Source: Osedax fenrisi (Eukaryota > Annelida > Polychaeta > Sabellida > Siboglinidae). From it: DNA of 64,000 nucleotides. Location of the stretch: the NCBI GenBank assembly GCA_964019155.1, contig OZ025245.1, forward strand, positions 12,758,461 through 12,822,460, in the 5' to 3' direction. This document shows positions 37,985-51,450 of this stretch, one piece after another (position 1 is the stretch's first letter; each line of letters begins with the position of its first letter). The notes under the pieces are model-generated. The model had not been told where the DNA came from and searched no databases. It saw only the letters and a list, made by a program, of their open reading frames with translations. Both the position numbers and the translations under genes were made by a program.

Positions 37985-38450
37985 ACAAAGATTTTGCGAA
38001 GCAAAGATATAACACTCGATATATATGCAACGTAATTTATAAATACTACCTGCCGCTGCTAGCAGTAGTATTTCGAATTAGAAGCACTGAAATAGATTTA
38101 GGTTCAATGCGATTTCCATACAACAATGTTTTCATTACTCTATTAAATTACATATAATATAAATTAGCTTTTAATGGCCAAATAGATATATTTAAAACCT
38201 AAATATCATATTGGTTTGTAATATATTAGCAATGAACACTTAGTTTTCATCATATAAATACTAATTTGAAGCATATTATTTAACATTTTAAAAGTGTATT
38301 GTTTGATACAAATTTATATTATAAACAACACATAGTTCCTAAAATTAACACGATATAGGTATGCACTGTAGGTATTTTGTATACATATGTGAATTACACG
38401 ATTTCTCGTAAGTATTATATCCTTCCTTGGACAAATCTATGATTAATATA
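37985..38450 (+). repeat. Dispersed repeat family D, copy 2
   Basis: The same block order as 21425-21900, from ACAAAGATTTTGCGAAGCAAAG to ATAGGTATGCACTGTAGG, with scattered substitutions. Confidence 0.65.
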
Positions 38451-38642
38451 TATTATATGTTATATAATAAAATAATTGAAGTAGTATACAAGAGTTATTT
38501 TTATTGTATTTATTGTTATTTTTGAGTGTAATAAAATTATTCTTCTCATATTTTATAGACTTTTGCATGTGTCATTATATAATAATTATAAAAATCTATA
38601 TATATATATATATATAATTAAAATAATGTAAGATTAATATAT

Positions 38643-38682
<40 letters not shown>

Positions 38683-38985
38683 ATATATATATATAAAAGA
38701 TTTAATAAATGTAATGACAAAACTGGTTGAAATTATAAATATAGTATAATTAAATAATAAACCAAATATAAAATACTAATAATATATTTATATTTATATA
38801 ATAAATAAATATATATTACTATAGTAACTTGTAAATACCACTTATGATAAATAAATGCAAATAATATGTATGTAAATGTAAATAATTGAGTGTAAAAGTG
38901 AATATGGAAAAGTAAATATCAAACTTATAATGGAACATTTATAAAATGATAGTGTATATCATGTAGTAGGTTTATATATAACATG

Positions 38986-39031
<46 letters not shown>

Positions 39032-39478
39032 CATATAGTATTATAATATATTATTATACTAATATATTATTATAATAATATATTATTAATGCATGTAGTC
39101 CTATATTTAAAAATAATAATTTATTTTAAAATGGCATGTTATAATATATAGATGCTTTTTATGCTATTTCTAAACTTATGTCATAAATAATTTTGTCACG
39201 GTTACTAAATAAAATATCAAAAATCTATAGTATATAATAATTTTTGTTCTCCAATTTTAGCGAATTTGAGATATCCCGTTAATACTTATTTAAAATAAAG
39301 TTTAAAGTAATTAACAAGTAATCTTTTAATAGTAAAATATATTCCCATAAGGTTATACAGTATATATATTTATGTTACATTATTTTAAAAATGAGAGAAA
39401 TGGAGGGAGGAATAGAGATGGGGTATCACCCTTTCTAAATACCCTAAATATTATACACTGATAATGATAAAAACAGTA

Positions 39479-39528
<50 letters not shown>

Positions 39529-39557
<29 letters not shown>

Positions 39558-39905
39558 TGTATTTATGTATGTATGTATGTATGAATGTATGTATATATTT
39601 ATATATGTATGTATGTATGTATGTATGAATGTATGTATGTATGTATGTATGTATTTATGTATGTATGTATTTATTTATGTATGTATGTATGTATATATTT
39701 ATGTATGTATGTATGTATGTATGTATGTATGTATGTATGTATGTATGTATGTATGTATATATTTATATATGTATGTATGTATGAATGTATGAATGTATGT
39801 ATGTATGTATGTATGTATGTATTTATGTATGTATGTATGTATGTATGTATGTATGTATGTATGTATGTATGTATGTATGTATGTATGTATACATGTATGT
39901 ATGCA
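39529..39905. repeat. (GTAT)n tetranucleotide array
   Basis: About 375 bp of GTAT with occasional TTTAT and GAAT interruptions, flanked by (TA)n. The Met-Tyr-Val-Cys frames are artefacts. Confidence 0.97.
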
Positions 39906-39917
39906 GGTATATATATT

Positions 39918-39951
<34 letters not shown>

Positions 39952-40142
39952 AGAGTTATTATTCTTAAACCTTGATTAATACAGTCAGTGTTTCTTTTTA
40001 AATTATACCTTCCTCTGTAAATAGCAGATGTGTCCAATTTGACCAGATTATCATTAATCTGTATAGTTAATAATGGTATTAATAAATACACACACACTCA
40101 CACACACACACACACTCACACATACACACATATATATCTGAG

Positions 40143-40440
40143 CCTAGGGTGTATGGCCCAGTAGTACAGTCAAAAGCTATAACTATAAATATAGTAAGTG
40201 AAATGTCCCAGGTTCAATACCAAGTAGTAATGTATCAATAACATAATAAATTATAAATCAAAACACAAGACAAAAATGTGTTCATATTTGTATTGTATTA
40301 TCCTGGGTCTCTCAGTTATTTATAACATAACAAATTTCACAAATATATGAATTCTCGAGGGGCCATTTGTATCTGCTATTTATATTGTATTCAATATATA
40401 TAATCGATTTCAATAAATAAATATTATTATTATATATATA
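40143..40440 (+). mobile_element. tRNA-derived SINE, family B
   Basis: A-box-like TGGCCCAGTAGTACAG and B-box-like GGTTCAATACC occur at tRNA spacing. They are followed by a body ending GTATTGTATTCAATA...AATAAATATTATTATTAT. The 3' end (TTGTAT.TGC.....GTATTGTATTCAATA) recurs alone at about 21330-21385. The sequence differs from family A. Confidence 0.5.
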
Positions 40441-40983
40441 TATATTTATTTTATATATATATATATATATATATACATATACAAACAGCAGTTATAAATG
40501 ACTTCAACAAAGAAGCCAAGTCTATATATAAGAGGTATGGCATCAGGTATCAAGTAAATACAAAACACATTTATATTATTAATATCAATGATGGGGTCTA
40601 ATCACTGACTTTGAGGGGGGGGTAAAAGTCTGTCAACCAGTAAAAACCCCTCAAAGTATGTGGGTCTAATACATATGTGTATGTATTTAAATACACTTAT
40701 TTGATGTTTTGTATTGGTATTTTTATTTTAAAGATTATTCAGGTATATTTAGAGTATTTTATCAAATACGGCATAAAATACAACATATATTTAATTGGTA
40801 ATTAAATAGAAATACTATTTTATAAATAATATAAATATTGATAGTTAATTTATGAATATATAAAATCAACTGATTTTTAATAACTGGAATTATAAAGTAT
40901 ATTATAGGTTTAATAAGAAGAATTATAATACTTTTTTTAAATATATCAATAGAATAACAATATAATTATGTATTTTTCGGTAA

Positions 40984-41214
40984 AGGGGGTATCCCACTAC
41001 AAGTATTTCAGGCAACTTGACGGAAATATTTTAACTTTAAAACGATTTTCTATCAAGTTAACTACAATTTTAGTGGTAAACCCCTTTACTTTCCGGCAAC
41101 TTGCCTGAAATATAACTTTATAGGGGGTATCACATTACAAATTGATAGAAAAGGGTTTCGAAGTTACAAATTTTCCAGCAAGTTGCCAGAAAATCTTATA
41201 GTGGGATACCCCCT
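40984..41214. mobile_element. PIF/Harbinger-like MITE with TAA target duplication
   Basis: The termini AGGGGGTATCCCACTA and TAGTGGGATACCCCCT are perfect inverted repeats flanked by TAA on both sides (40981-40983, 41215-41217). A 3-bp TWA duplication with G-rich ends is typical of PIF/Harbinger derivatives. Internal inverted words (CAGGCAACTTG, CAAGTTGCC) add more fold. A lone end (GTAGTGGGATACCCC) is at about 55425-55440. Confidence 0.72.
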
Positions 41215-41334
41215 TAAAAATAATAATGGAAGAAGTGATTTTGTAAATATTTCTAAGTATTATAAATATATTATTATTAATAAATATATATCTATATATA
41301 TATATATATATATAAGAATTTTATAATTCAATTT

Positions 41335-41740
41335 TGTATCCAAAATATAAATAGCGCCACCTATATACTATATAATTATCAGATATATTTTCAGATAAAT
41401 GTGTTATTTACATAGACATTAGAGTGAGGTCTCCTCACTCAATATCTATGGTTATTTATCATGTAAATTTATATTAAATATATAAATTTTTTAAATGTAT
41501 TTTTAATTATTATCTCTATGATGAAAACTAAGTATTCATAACTAATATATAACAAATCAATATAATATTTTAGTTTTAAATGCTATATGTATCTATGAGG
41601 TGAATAAAATCTAGCTTATATTGCATGTACATTATTAAGACAATGAAAACAATGTTGTTGGTAGTCTAAATCTATTTCAGTGATTTAGATACTATAGTAT
41701 ATAATTATAATTATAATTTGATTAAAAAAATCTTTGCTAT
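41335..41740 (-). repeat. Dispersed repeat family D, copy 3 (older)
   Basis: Reverse orientation: ATAGCGCCACCTATAT, ATGATGAAAACTAAGTATTC, GTCTAAATCTATTTCAGTGA, AAATCTTTGC. More diverged than copies 1 and 2. Confidence 0.55.
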
Positions 41741-41807
41741 TAGCATTTATAAATGTAATAATATTAACAACTATTTTTAATTTATTAAATTATATATACA
41801 TATAAAT

Positions 41808-42242
41808 ATGATATTATGTATTTTATTAATATATAAGCTAAATACGTCTGCCTTATTGATTTTATTTAAGTCTTTATTCATGTCCTCTTTATCTTATTGT
41901 ATTCAAATATGGGGTCAAGCGTATAAATCAAACACTAATTATATTAATGTTTTACAGAACAGAGCCCTGCGAATTATTTATAAGATAAATCGTTTCAAAA
42001 ATATTGATTATATTTATAAAAAATTAAATATACTAAAGTTCAATAACTTAAAAAAAGTATATATGTTAAATTATATGTATAAAGCATTTCACAATAAGTT
42101 ACCTAATATTGTACAAGTAAAATATGTCAAAAAATATTCAAGATACAATTTCAGAAATGATAAATTATTCCATATTAAAATGAGTAAACTAAATACAAAG
42201 ATTAATGTTTATCTATTTCTGGTAGTTTCTAATTTGATTTAA
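41808..42242 (+). pseudogene. Non-LTR retrotransposon ORF2 fragment
   Basis: 144 codons with the post-polymerase block of LINE reverse transcriptases: LFKSLFMSSLSYCIQIWGQA, INVLQNRALRIIYKINRFKN, YKKLNILKF and MYKAFHNKLPN. This corresponds to LY.slv.p.L.Yc...Wg......l..LqkralRii in family terms. The YADD domain is absent. The frame breaks after residue 140, but related codons (IFKNKLTKFYISKY) continue to about 42312. Confidence 0.75.
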
Positions 42243-43878
42243 TTATCAAAAATTCAATTACTTATAGGTATTTTTAAAAATAAGTTAACAAAATTCTATA
42301 TTAGTAAATATTGATTCATTCATTTTCTAGTTTACTTCTTTTAAGAAACATATATCGGAGACAGGAGCCAGCTTTAACAAGTGAACGACTTATCCTAATA
42401 TTGAAGATATTATTTATTTATTATGCTATTATTATATTATTCAAATTTATTATTATTTTTTATTGCTCGATTATACCTATATTTATTTTTAATTATTTAC
42501 GTTTTGTTTCTTATAGTACTCTTGTCTTATGTGTATTTAACGCTATTCATAGCATGCACAAATGACCGTTAATTCGTCATATTACGGTTTTCTAAGATAG
42601 AAATATATTAAACACAAATAAAATCCTTTTTGACTAATATACCAAGTCATGTAGCCGATAAAGGCCATTCGGGCATGCTAAGTGTTAATGTTGTGAGTAG
42701 ATGTTTGCCTCACGGGAAATTGGAACTATTTGATTCTCTATGTAATTGTATTGCATTATATATTATTATAGTTATGTTATTATCATATTTCTTTTGTTTT
42801 TGTTATTTAATTATTATATATTTGTGTGTGGAATCCTTTCTCGAAAGCATATTGCTATTAAGGGGTTCCTTTTTTACTCATTATATAACTATATTATATT
42901 GTATACATATGCCATGTGTATTAATTATTAATTTATATTATACAAGTAAAATTAATATAATTCATTCAATATAATTTGTTATCGATTATTTAAAGTCTCC
43001 CAAATTATTTGTTAATAATCCTAAATTCAATGTCCCAAAATATTTCATCACTGTATTTTATCTGTAATCGTATTTAGTTTTAATTTTATTTTGTATTTTT
43101 ATTTGTATTTGAATAAAATATTACATCAATATTTTTATTTATATTTATATTTGATATTTTATGAAAAAATTATGTATTTGTATTTGTATATGAAAAATAT
43201 ATCTGACCCATCACTGATAAATAGTAACAATATTATATATATATATATATATATATAGATAGATGGTATATCTTTCCTTTCCTTCATCTTAAAAAGTATT
43301 TTGATTAACGTTAAATGATGGATAACAATACATAATAATTAAAGAAAAATATAGGGTGTTTTGTTGGCAGATGCGTGAGCATATATTTGTATAATTGTAA
43401 CCAGACTGGATATATATATTTACATATATGCAGTCTGAGTAACATACCTGGATATCAGACTGTATATCCAATACAGTGTATGAATTCGATGAATATACCA
43501 AAACTGTGTATTATATATCGGTACTACCGATCGCTTTCACACAATAAATAATCTACCCATATATTAGTTTACAAATGACTATAGTTATATAGGTCAAAGG
43601 TCACCGGTAATAATTTTAGAAAATAGGTCTAAATTAATTATCAAATTATCATATATGTGGGTATACATGGGTATGGTTGATGTCGAGTATGAATACATAT
43701 TTATTACCCATAATGGGTAACGAAAGAAAGATAAATACAGGGAGTGGATCATTTTACAGTGTAAACTGTTTACAGGGCAAAATTCAAATATGGTGCAAAA
43801 AAATAAGATTTGGGGCAGTTTCCCATAAAAAAACAACTCAAAAAAGGCACTACTACTATATACATATACAAATAACCT

Positions 43879-43927
<49 letters not shown>

Positions 43928-43939
43928 ACGTGTATAAAC

Positions 43940-44095
43940 CTGTTTTCGCATAACTTCAGCATAATCAATTTGGCCCGCTAGGATATTTAAACTTTTATCC
44001 ACAACTGACAGAGAACACAGAGAATCCGGTCTAGCGCTCAGTCTAAACTTCAATTTCTGACCAGTTTTATATCTTTTTCCAGACGTTAATTTCAC
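43940..44095 (-). CDS. Macroglobulin exon i: MG6, VDKS motif
   Basis: 156 nt, 52 codons, phase 0 at both ends. It reads VKLTSGKRYKTGQKLKFRL then SARPDSLCSLSVVDKSLNIL and AGQIDYAEVMRKQ. It matches v.L.fs....PG..v.L.v.A.pgSlCalraVDkSvlLL of the A2M/C3 family almost block for block. Acceptor TTATACCAG|GTG, donor AAACAG|GTTTAT. The upstream intron contains the (CTA)n array and the hAT-like insertion. This is the last recognisable exon before a 31-kb gap. Confidence 0.9.
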
Positions 44096-44530
44096 CTGGT
44101 ATAAGTAGTAGATAATAGTATTTGAATTATGTGTTATAAATTGTAATAACTATTATGTTAATTAAATCAATTATTTAAATAATAAATAAGCTTGGTAATT
44201 ATAAAATATTAAAATACAGTATAAATATAAGTATTATTTTGAACTCAACTAATTAAATTTATTTATATATATCATTATTATAATTATTTATTTTAATCAG
44301 ATATTTGAAAATAAACAGTATAAATGAATACAATTATAATTAATAAAATTATAATGAGTAAGAATTATAATAATGATGTAATACAAAAATAGTATATAAA
44401 TGAGGAATTATAATATAAATTGATGTGATTGATAAGGAAATACAATATTATAATTATAAAGTTGATAACATTATTAATTAGAATAATTTATATATATATA
44501 TATATTACCTTATATATATTTATATAATGT

Positions 44531-45896
<1,366 letters not shown>

Positions 45897-45898
45897 AT

Positions 45899-46989
45899 TA
45901 GTGTTGCAACCGGATTTCGGACTGATACATTTATTTTTCGACTCGGACTGATACCTGTTTTAAAAAAAAATTCGGACTGATACACTAAAAGTATTAGTAA
46001 GAATCGGATTGATACTATTTTCGTGTTATGCGATACTAAATGTGAGCTAAATGTGAGCTAAATGTGAGCTCAAAAAATGAGTTAGAAAACATATAGATTC
46101 AAATAATAAAAAAAATATTTAAAATTCAATTTAGCCAATGGAAATGTAGTTAATTAATAAATATAATTTTAAATAACTTTATTTAATTAATTTAAGATAA
46201 ATAGTGATTGTATATAAATAATGTACAAGCATAATTGATTTCCACTATACTTAAAATTATATTATATTTTAAAATATTTGTAAAATTTATAACAAATATT
46301 TTTTTGTATTTTTTTTATATTTTTCCTATAATTTTTAAAATATTATTTTAATATATAATATATAAATATTATATTTTTTAGAACATTTTTTAAAAATATA
46401 TTTTGTAATATTATGACATATGTTTTGTATTTTTAAATTAATTTTCTACTAATTTTTGAAATATAACAAAATATTTGTCTACATTTGTTTGTATTTTAGC
46501 TAAAATTTATTTTATTGTATATACTAGCAATGTAGAATCATGAATAGCTATACTTAATAAATAATTGATAGGCTAACAATCAAAAACTGAGCAATGCCGG
46601 GTTGGGTACGACTAGTCTTTACTATTTGAAGCTTTCGAAATGAATAATTTTACTATTTGAAAACTTTGAATACTTAATTTAACAAAAATAATACTATTTG
46701 AGACCTTCAAAGTGTATATAATTACTATTTGTAAACTTCGAATGAGTGAAAAATCTGAAAATTTCTAACACTAGTACTGATACAATACTGATACTTAAAA
46801 AAATTATTTATGATACCGATACGATAATGATACTTTGATTTTATGATACTGATACGTTACTGATAATTTGATTTTATTAACTGATACGATACTGATACTT
46901 AGATATTTGAATTGATATGATATTGATACTTTTATTTTTTGAATTGAACATTACTGATACAATGAAATATGGGTCCGGTTACAACACTA
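45899..46989. mobile_element. hAT-like non-autonomous transposon inserted in (CTA)n
   Basis: Starts TAGTGTTGCAACCGGA and ends TCCGGTTACAACACTA, a 16-bp terminal inverted repeat with one mismatch and the hAT-type YARNG start. The flanks 45891-45898 and 46990-46997 are both CTACTAAT, a perfect 8-bp target duplication, the length made by hAT transposases. The interior has ACTGATAC subterminal repeats and TTCGAA-type repeats but no transposase. Related ends are at 7064 and 22644. Confidence 0.88.
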
Positions 46990-47005
46990 CTACTAATACT
47001 ATTAA

Positions 47006-47058
<53 letters not shown>

Positions 47059-47065
47059 ATAATAC
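46990..47065. repeat. (CTA)n remainder right of the hAT-like insertion
   Basis: CTACTAATACTATTAATACT then CTACTACTA repeats, the continuation of the 44531-45896 array. Confidence 0.85.
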
Positions 47066-47133
47066 TACTTCTAGTACTAATACTAGTATTATCAAACTTT
47101 ATTTCTTAAGCATTTGTCACGTTTGTTTTTTAC

Positions 47134-47258
47134 TATTAAATAATCAGATATGATTCTGTCTTCAAACACATAGTAGATAATAAGCTGGAACCGTGAATAT
47201 AATACATCTCCTAGATCCACGTAAACACCGTTAATCAACACTATTTCCATTGTGTCAT
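47134..47258 (-). CDS. Macroglobulin exon h: MG5/MG6
   Basis: About 125 nt with the block FQLIIYYVFEDRIISDYLI, equivalent to the family arrangement P.arLivYYvredGevvaDs that precedes MG6. Donor TTAATA|GTAAAA is phase 0. The 5' limit is uncertain: CACATAG|AT is the better-looking acceptor but is out of phase with exon g, so a small exon may lie between, or the exon starts at TTCCAG|CTT. Confidence 0.75.
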
Positions 47259-47329
47259 CTATGTGTGAAAGTATTTGCAATATATTTATAACAGGGCATG
47301 ATAATATGATGATAATGTTCTACTATACA

Positions 47330-48086
47330 CAGTGATGGGCACCAATCCTTTTTTTCCTAGATCACCGATCCCAATCCTCTATTTACTCTCTTATTCGATC
47401 CTTTTCCCGATCCCGATACTCAAATCGTTACCCGATATCGATCCTAAGTGTCTTACCCGATCCCGATATTATTTATATATTTAATTAATACGATTTTATT
47501 TTATAATCCGAAACAATATATGTAGGTATAATACCTATGTAATATAAATTGTTAAGAATTTTAAATAATATTTATTATTAATATATTGTATTATATTTCA
47601 ATAATAAGTCAATTGAATTAAATGCATATATTGAATGTGTATCATATAGACTATATGATAAAGTTAATTAAATAAAATTTATTTATATAAATGCATTGAA
47701 TTAGATATAAATATCTACTCATTGTACGACGTACATTGTACGTTGAGTTAAATTCATTGGTTTACTTATATGGTATCAATAGATTAAATTATATTATGGT
47801 ATAAATAACAATTATTATTTAAATACTACGTAGTCTAGCAATACCTTGGAAAACATTACAAAATAATTATCAATACAATATCATATCAATGTAATAATAC
47901 AATACTAAAATGTTGTTAATATTCTTATAAATAAATATAATAATATTAGAGTATCGTATATGCAATGATAGCACCGACCCTTTTTTATGGATTGGCTATC
48001 CCGATCACTATCTGTTTCCCGATCCTCATTTATAACCGATCCCGATCCGGATCGCCGATCAATGATCGCGATCCTGCCCATCACTG
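47330..48086. mobile_element. hAT-like MITE with CAGTGATGGGCA termini
   Basis: 757 bp from CAGTGATGGGCA to TGCCCATCACTG, with a probable 8-bp target duplication ACTATACA/ACTATATT (6 of 8 match; 47322-47329, 48087-48094). Subterminal CCGATCCCGAT words are repeated at both ends. No ORF. It lies in the intron between exons g and h. A lone related end (GACCCATCACTG) is at about 43205-43216. Confidence 0.8.
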
Positions 48087-48555
48087 ACTATATTATATAC
48101 ATGTTTGTGTGAATGTTAAATATTGTAAATAAAAATTATCATCCATATTATGAATAAATATATCTAATATAAATATTGAATAAAGATAAATTGAACATGT
48201 TTTAAACTTATATTAAAGAATGCATAGGCACATGTGAAAGTACAACATATATACACAAATATGCGTATATATATATAGATGTTTATATCATAAAGTAAAG
48301 CCATTTGAGTTACAAACAATATGACAATGATGAAACCTAAATTATAAGATACTATTTAAAATCTAAATAAACATGTTCAATTCTATTCTATGCTATGAAA
48401 GATATGCATTATAGTTACATGCATAGATACATATGAACAAACAGTTACTGACTAACCCTCAATCATTTTAGTTGCATTTATTTTCTGCTTATCTAGATTA
48501 AATGTTCCTACTTTAAATATCTTTCCTTGATATATAATCTGAACAAATATAAATG

Positions 48556-48596
<41 letters not shown>

Positions 48597-48655
48597 TAAT
48601 ACTAATTGTAAATACACTATTTTAATATAGTATTTAAGCACATTGTAGTAGATAC

Positions 48656-48841
48656 CTGATAATGAAATCGGATGTTTTCATTGGTGGAGATCTTCTGGTT
48701 GTATGCGAGATCAATTTTAACGTAGGAGGCACACATGTGTACGTTGTGCTGGTCTTGTATTGACAGATACATGTCCTTGATCTCCGTCCATCTCTTAATG
48801 GGGTAGACTTGGGTATGTGTAGTGTGTCCCTTCAATTCAGA
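48656..48841 (-). CDS. Macroglobulin exon g: MG5
   Basis: 186 nt, 62 codons, phase 0 at both ends, from SELKGHTTHTQVYPIKRW to YVKIDLAYNQKISTNENI then RFHYQ. It fits the MG5 layout (Yl.l......i.PGe.v.f.v). Donor ATCAG|GTATCT. The acceptor CTCCTCCTAG|TCT ends an unusually long polypyrimidine stretch on the sense strand (plus positions 48842-48970). Confidence 0.82.
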
Positions 48842-48975
48842 CTAGGAGGAGGAGATGGAGGAGGGGAGTATTAAAAGGATGAATATTAGGAATAGGAATA
48901 TGAGGAGTATTAAAAGGATGATGAGGAAGGGGAGGAGGAGGAGAGGAAGAAAGGGTAGGAGTATGAGGTGTTGAA
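48842..48975. repeat. Purine-rich GGA/GAGGA repeat at the exon g acceptor
   Basis: GGAGGAGGAGATGGAGGAGGGG and similar words. On the sense (minus) strand it is a polypyrimidine run of about 130 nt abutting the 3' splice site of exon g. Confidence 0.8.
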
Positions 48976-49069
48976 AAGTAGGTCATATATACATTTATAT
49001 ACATACGGATTTGTAAACTTATATATATTATATGGTTTATTTAAAAAATATATTCCCTTCATTAATACG

Positions 49070-49127
<58 letters not shown>

Positions 49128-49459
49128 TTAATGTAGCATTGTAAACATTGAGATAAAATAGTTAATATCTATAAAATTAGCACATTTTCTATAATCACTA
49201 TTTATAAATCTTATACAAATAATAACTTGAAGAGAGTTGAATATAGACTAGGTTTATGAATATTTTATCAAGTCATTCATATATCTTAATGAGTTCATAA
49301 AAAACTTCTATATATATCTGGGTTCACTCTCATTTATTACGATGAATCAATTTCATTATTATTATTCGCCTATTTATAGACTAAATCTGAATACTATACA
49401 TATATAATATATTATTTTATAAGATTAATGTCATTATAACGACATACCACTATTCTCAC

Positions 49460-49642
49460 CTTTAATGAGATATGTATCTTAGTGGTTAGCTGTGGAATAT
49501 TCGTGATCACGTAATTGTAGATACCCCTAGCCAACAACTTAGAGAAGCGGTCTTCTCGTATCAATCCGTGAGTTGAGTTCTTGAATGATATCATCATAAC
49601 CATACGTAAAGTTTCGGGGTAGGTCTTTGCTTTCACCTCGTA
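49460..49642 (-). CDS. Macroglobulin exon f: MG4
   Basis: 183 nt, 61 codons, phase 0 at both ends. It starts YEVKAKTYPETL (family: Y.gkVkV..pDG.p) and ends YNYVITNIPQLTTKIHISLK (family: Gl..f.inip.....i.i). Acceptor CCATAG|TAC, donor AAAG|GTGAGA. On the sense strand a CA-rich stretch lies just upstream. Confidence 0.85.
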
Positions 49643-49961
49643 CTATGGACATGTGTATGTATGGGTATGTAGGTATGTTTGTGTGTAGAATGTGTGTGTG
49701 TATATGATTTTATATATAATTGCATATGTATTTGTATATTTATGCGTGAATGAATGTGTGTGTTTGTGTGTGTGTTTATATGTATTTTAAGTGTATGTAT
49801 GTGTATGTATATGTATAATGGGTAGTTTATTTAGTGATGTCAAACGGTTAATAAGATGATGAGAATGAAGCATAATATATTCGCAGTGTAACGTTAATGG
49901 TTTAAATTTTTAGATTTAGTGTATTAGTTAAAAGTTGATTAAGTTATTTAAAATATTACGT

Positions 49962-50001
<40 letters not shown>

Positions 50002-50669
50002 CGGTTCAGTTATTATAAATAAAATCTTGTTCACATAGTAAATATTACAATATTAAAGTGTAGCGTGTTTATAGCATACCGCCTATATTCCTTAAACTAT
50101 GGTTAACATTATGTAAAATGATGCTAGACATATTCAAAAAAACTAATGCTATATTTTTACGTCGTTTTATGCTCGAAAACATAAAAAAAAACGTGGAAAA
50201 TACTATATTTAGTTTGCAAACACACCTCTTGAGTATGATTGCAGGCACGAAATATGTAGACATACATATAATAAGCGACTAAATATCAATTTACAGGTAT
50301 ACAGCTAATATGGCCCCTATAATGTATTCGAATATATAGAGAAGATAGGTGTAACTCTATATAATTAAAGATAAGTACATACTTAATATAATATGATTTT
50401 ATTCAACAAATTTCCTATATGAAATATTCTTTCTATGCATTTTACAACTAAAACGTTCACTAGATAAATTTAGGATACAACAAGAACTTTTTAAAGGTAA
50501 ATAGGATACTTTTATTTTTACTTAGTATGATAAAATGATATATATGTCAGCGTTTTTTATTATATTTGGGTTTATTGGTATATTTTGTAATGATGATGAT
50601 GATGATACTGATGGTAATGATGAATATATCGTTAATGAAGGTACACAATAACAACACTCGTAGTTAAAC

Positions 50670-50836
50670 CTTAATGATCTTATCGAAGCCGGGTTTAAAC
50701 CAAGGATTTCCGTTGGACAGGTATATCAAACTTATGGCTGATTTCTGTTTCTTAGCTACCTCCGAAGTACTGAAATCGCCTATATATCTTCCTTGATTGT
50801 TCACGTAACCTGACCACGTAGCATTCTGTCTTTGAC
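50670..50836 (-). CDS. Macroglobulin exon e: MG3/MG4 (FKPG motif)
   Basis: About 167 nt ending ..SLIYLSNGNPWFKPGFDKI then IK. It carries the family block fFKPGlpy that opens MG4. The donor AAG|GTTTAA is phase 0 and matches the next exon, giving FKPGFDKIIKYEVKAK. I chose acceptor ACCTCAAG|GT because it is the in-phase AG for the GTG of the previous exon. An alternative acceptor, CAACAG at about 50859, would add a few residues but breaks phase. Confidence 0.83.
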
Positions 50837-50938
50837 CTTGAGGTAATGACGAGTTATCAATACTGTTGATTGATGGCCGTACATAAGTACTAATATTACA
50901 AGGTCATCAGTTATGGTAATCTATATTTACTAGTCATA

Positions 50939-50982
<44 letters not shown>

Positions 50983-50984
<2 letters not shown>

Positions 50985-51172
50985 GGCTATAATATCTCTT
51001 CGAAGCCGTTCTAATGGTGAGGTCTTTAAGTTTTAACGAGAGAAATGATTTTTTATACACAATTATATAATGTCACTTTTAAATACTTATTTTAATGGTC
51101 AGGATTGTGTTGAACAGTTTACTAATGCATATATTTCTGACAACTCAGCCAGCTGATTTATACAGACAGTTT
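50983..51172 (-). mobile_element. SINE family A, old copy lacking the 3' tail
   Basis: Shares the CTTCGAAGCCG, TTTTAACGAGAG and TTATACACAATTATATAA blocks with 900-1020 in the same order. The tRNA head (toward 51172) is diverged and B-box identity is lost. The (TA)n at its left end replaces the tail. Confidence 0.6.
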
Positions 51173-51362
51173 AATATATATATATGCGTATTTATTATTT
51201 AAAAATAAAGTACAATAATATATTCAGGCTATACCTCCGTAATGATGCAAGATATAATGCTAGTCGGCTAAACTTGAGTCCACTTAAATATTACTAATAA
51301 TACTATATAAATTGATTATTACCCAGAATGCAGCGGACTCGAATATTACCCAGAATGCTAAC

Positions 51363-51450
51363 CGGTTCCGTGCTCGACTACGGTGATCGTAAAACTACTT
51401 CCCCGTAACAGAGTGAAAGTGATGTTCGTGCATCCATCCTCGAGTATGAG
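51363..51450 (-). CDS. Macroglobulin exon d: MG3 end
   Basis: 88 nt reading LILEDGCTNITFTLLRG and then SSFTITVVEHGT plus one base. FTITVVEHGTG is the MG3 closing strand with the conserved E-x-GTG. Acceptor TGTTTAG|CTC, donor ACCG|GTTAGC. Confidence 0.82.

Noticed and set aside
39529..40097. Met-Tyr-Val-Cys and Ile-His-Thr-Tyr frames
   Set aside because: Artefacts of the (GTAT)n repeat. The unique part on the minus strand (IQINDNLVKLDTSAI) faintly recalls a retropepsin DTGA site but is too short to call.
42311..42974. Plus-strand hydrophobic frames after the LINE fragment
   Set aside because: Ile/Leu/Phe/Tyr-rich as expected of AT-rich DNA, overlapping each other in different frames, with no motif. 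The stretch may be LINE 3' sequence.
43594..43968. 124-codon minus-strand frame next to exon i
   Set aside because: A different frame from exon i and passes through (TA)n; no family resemblance.
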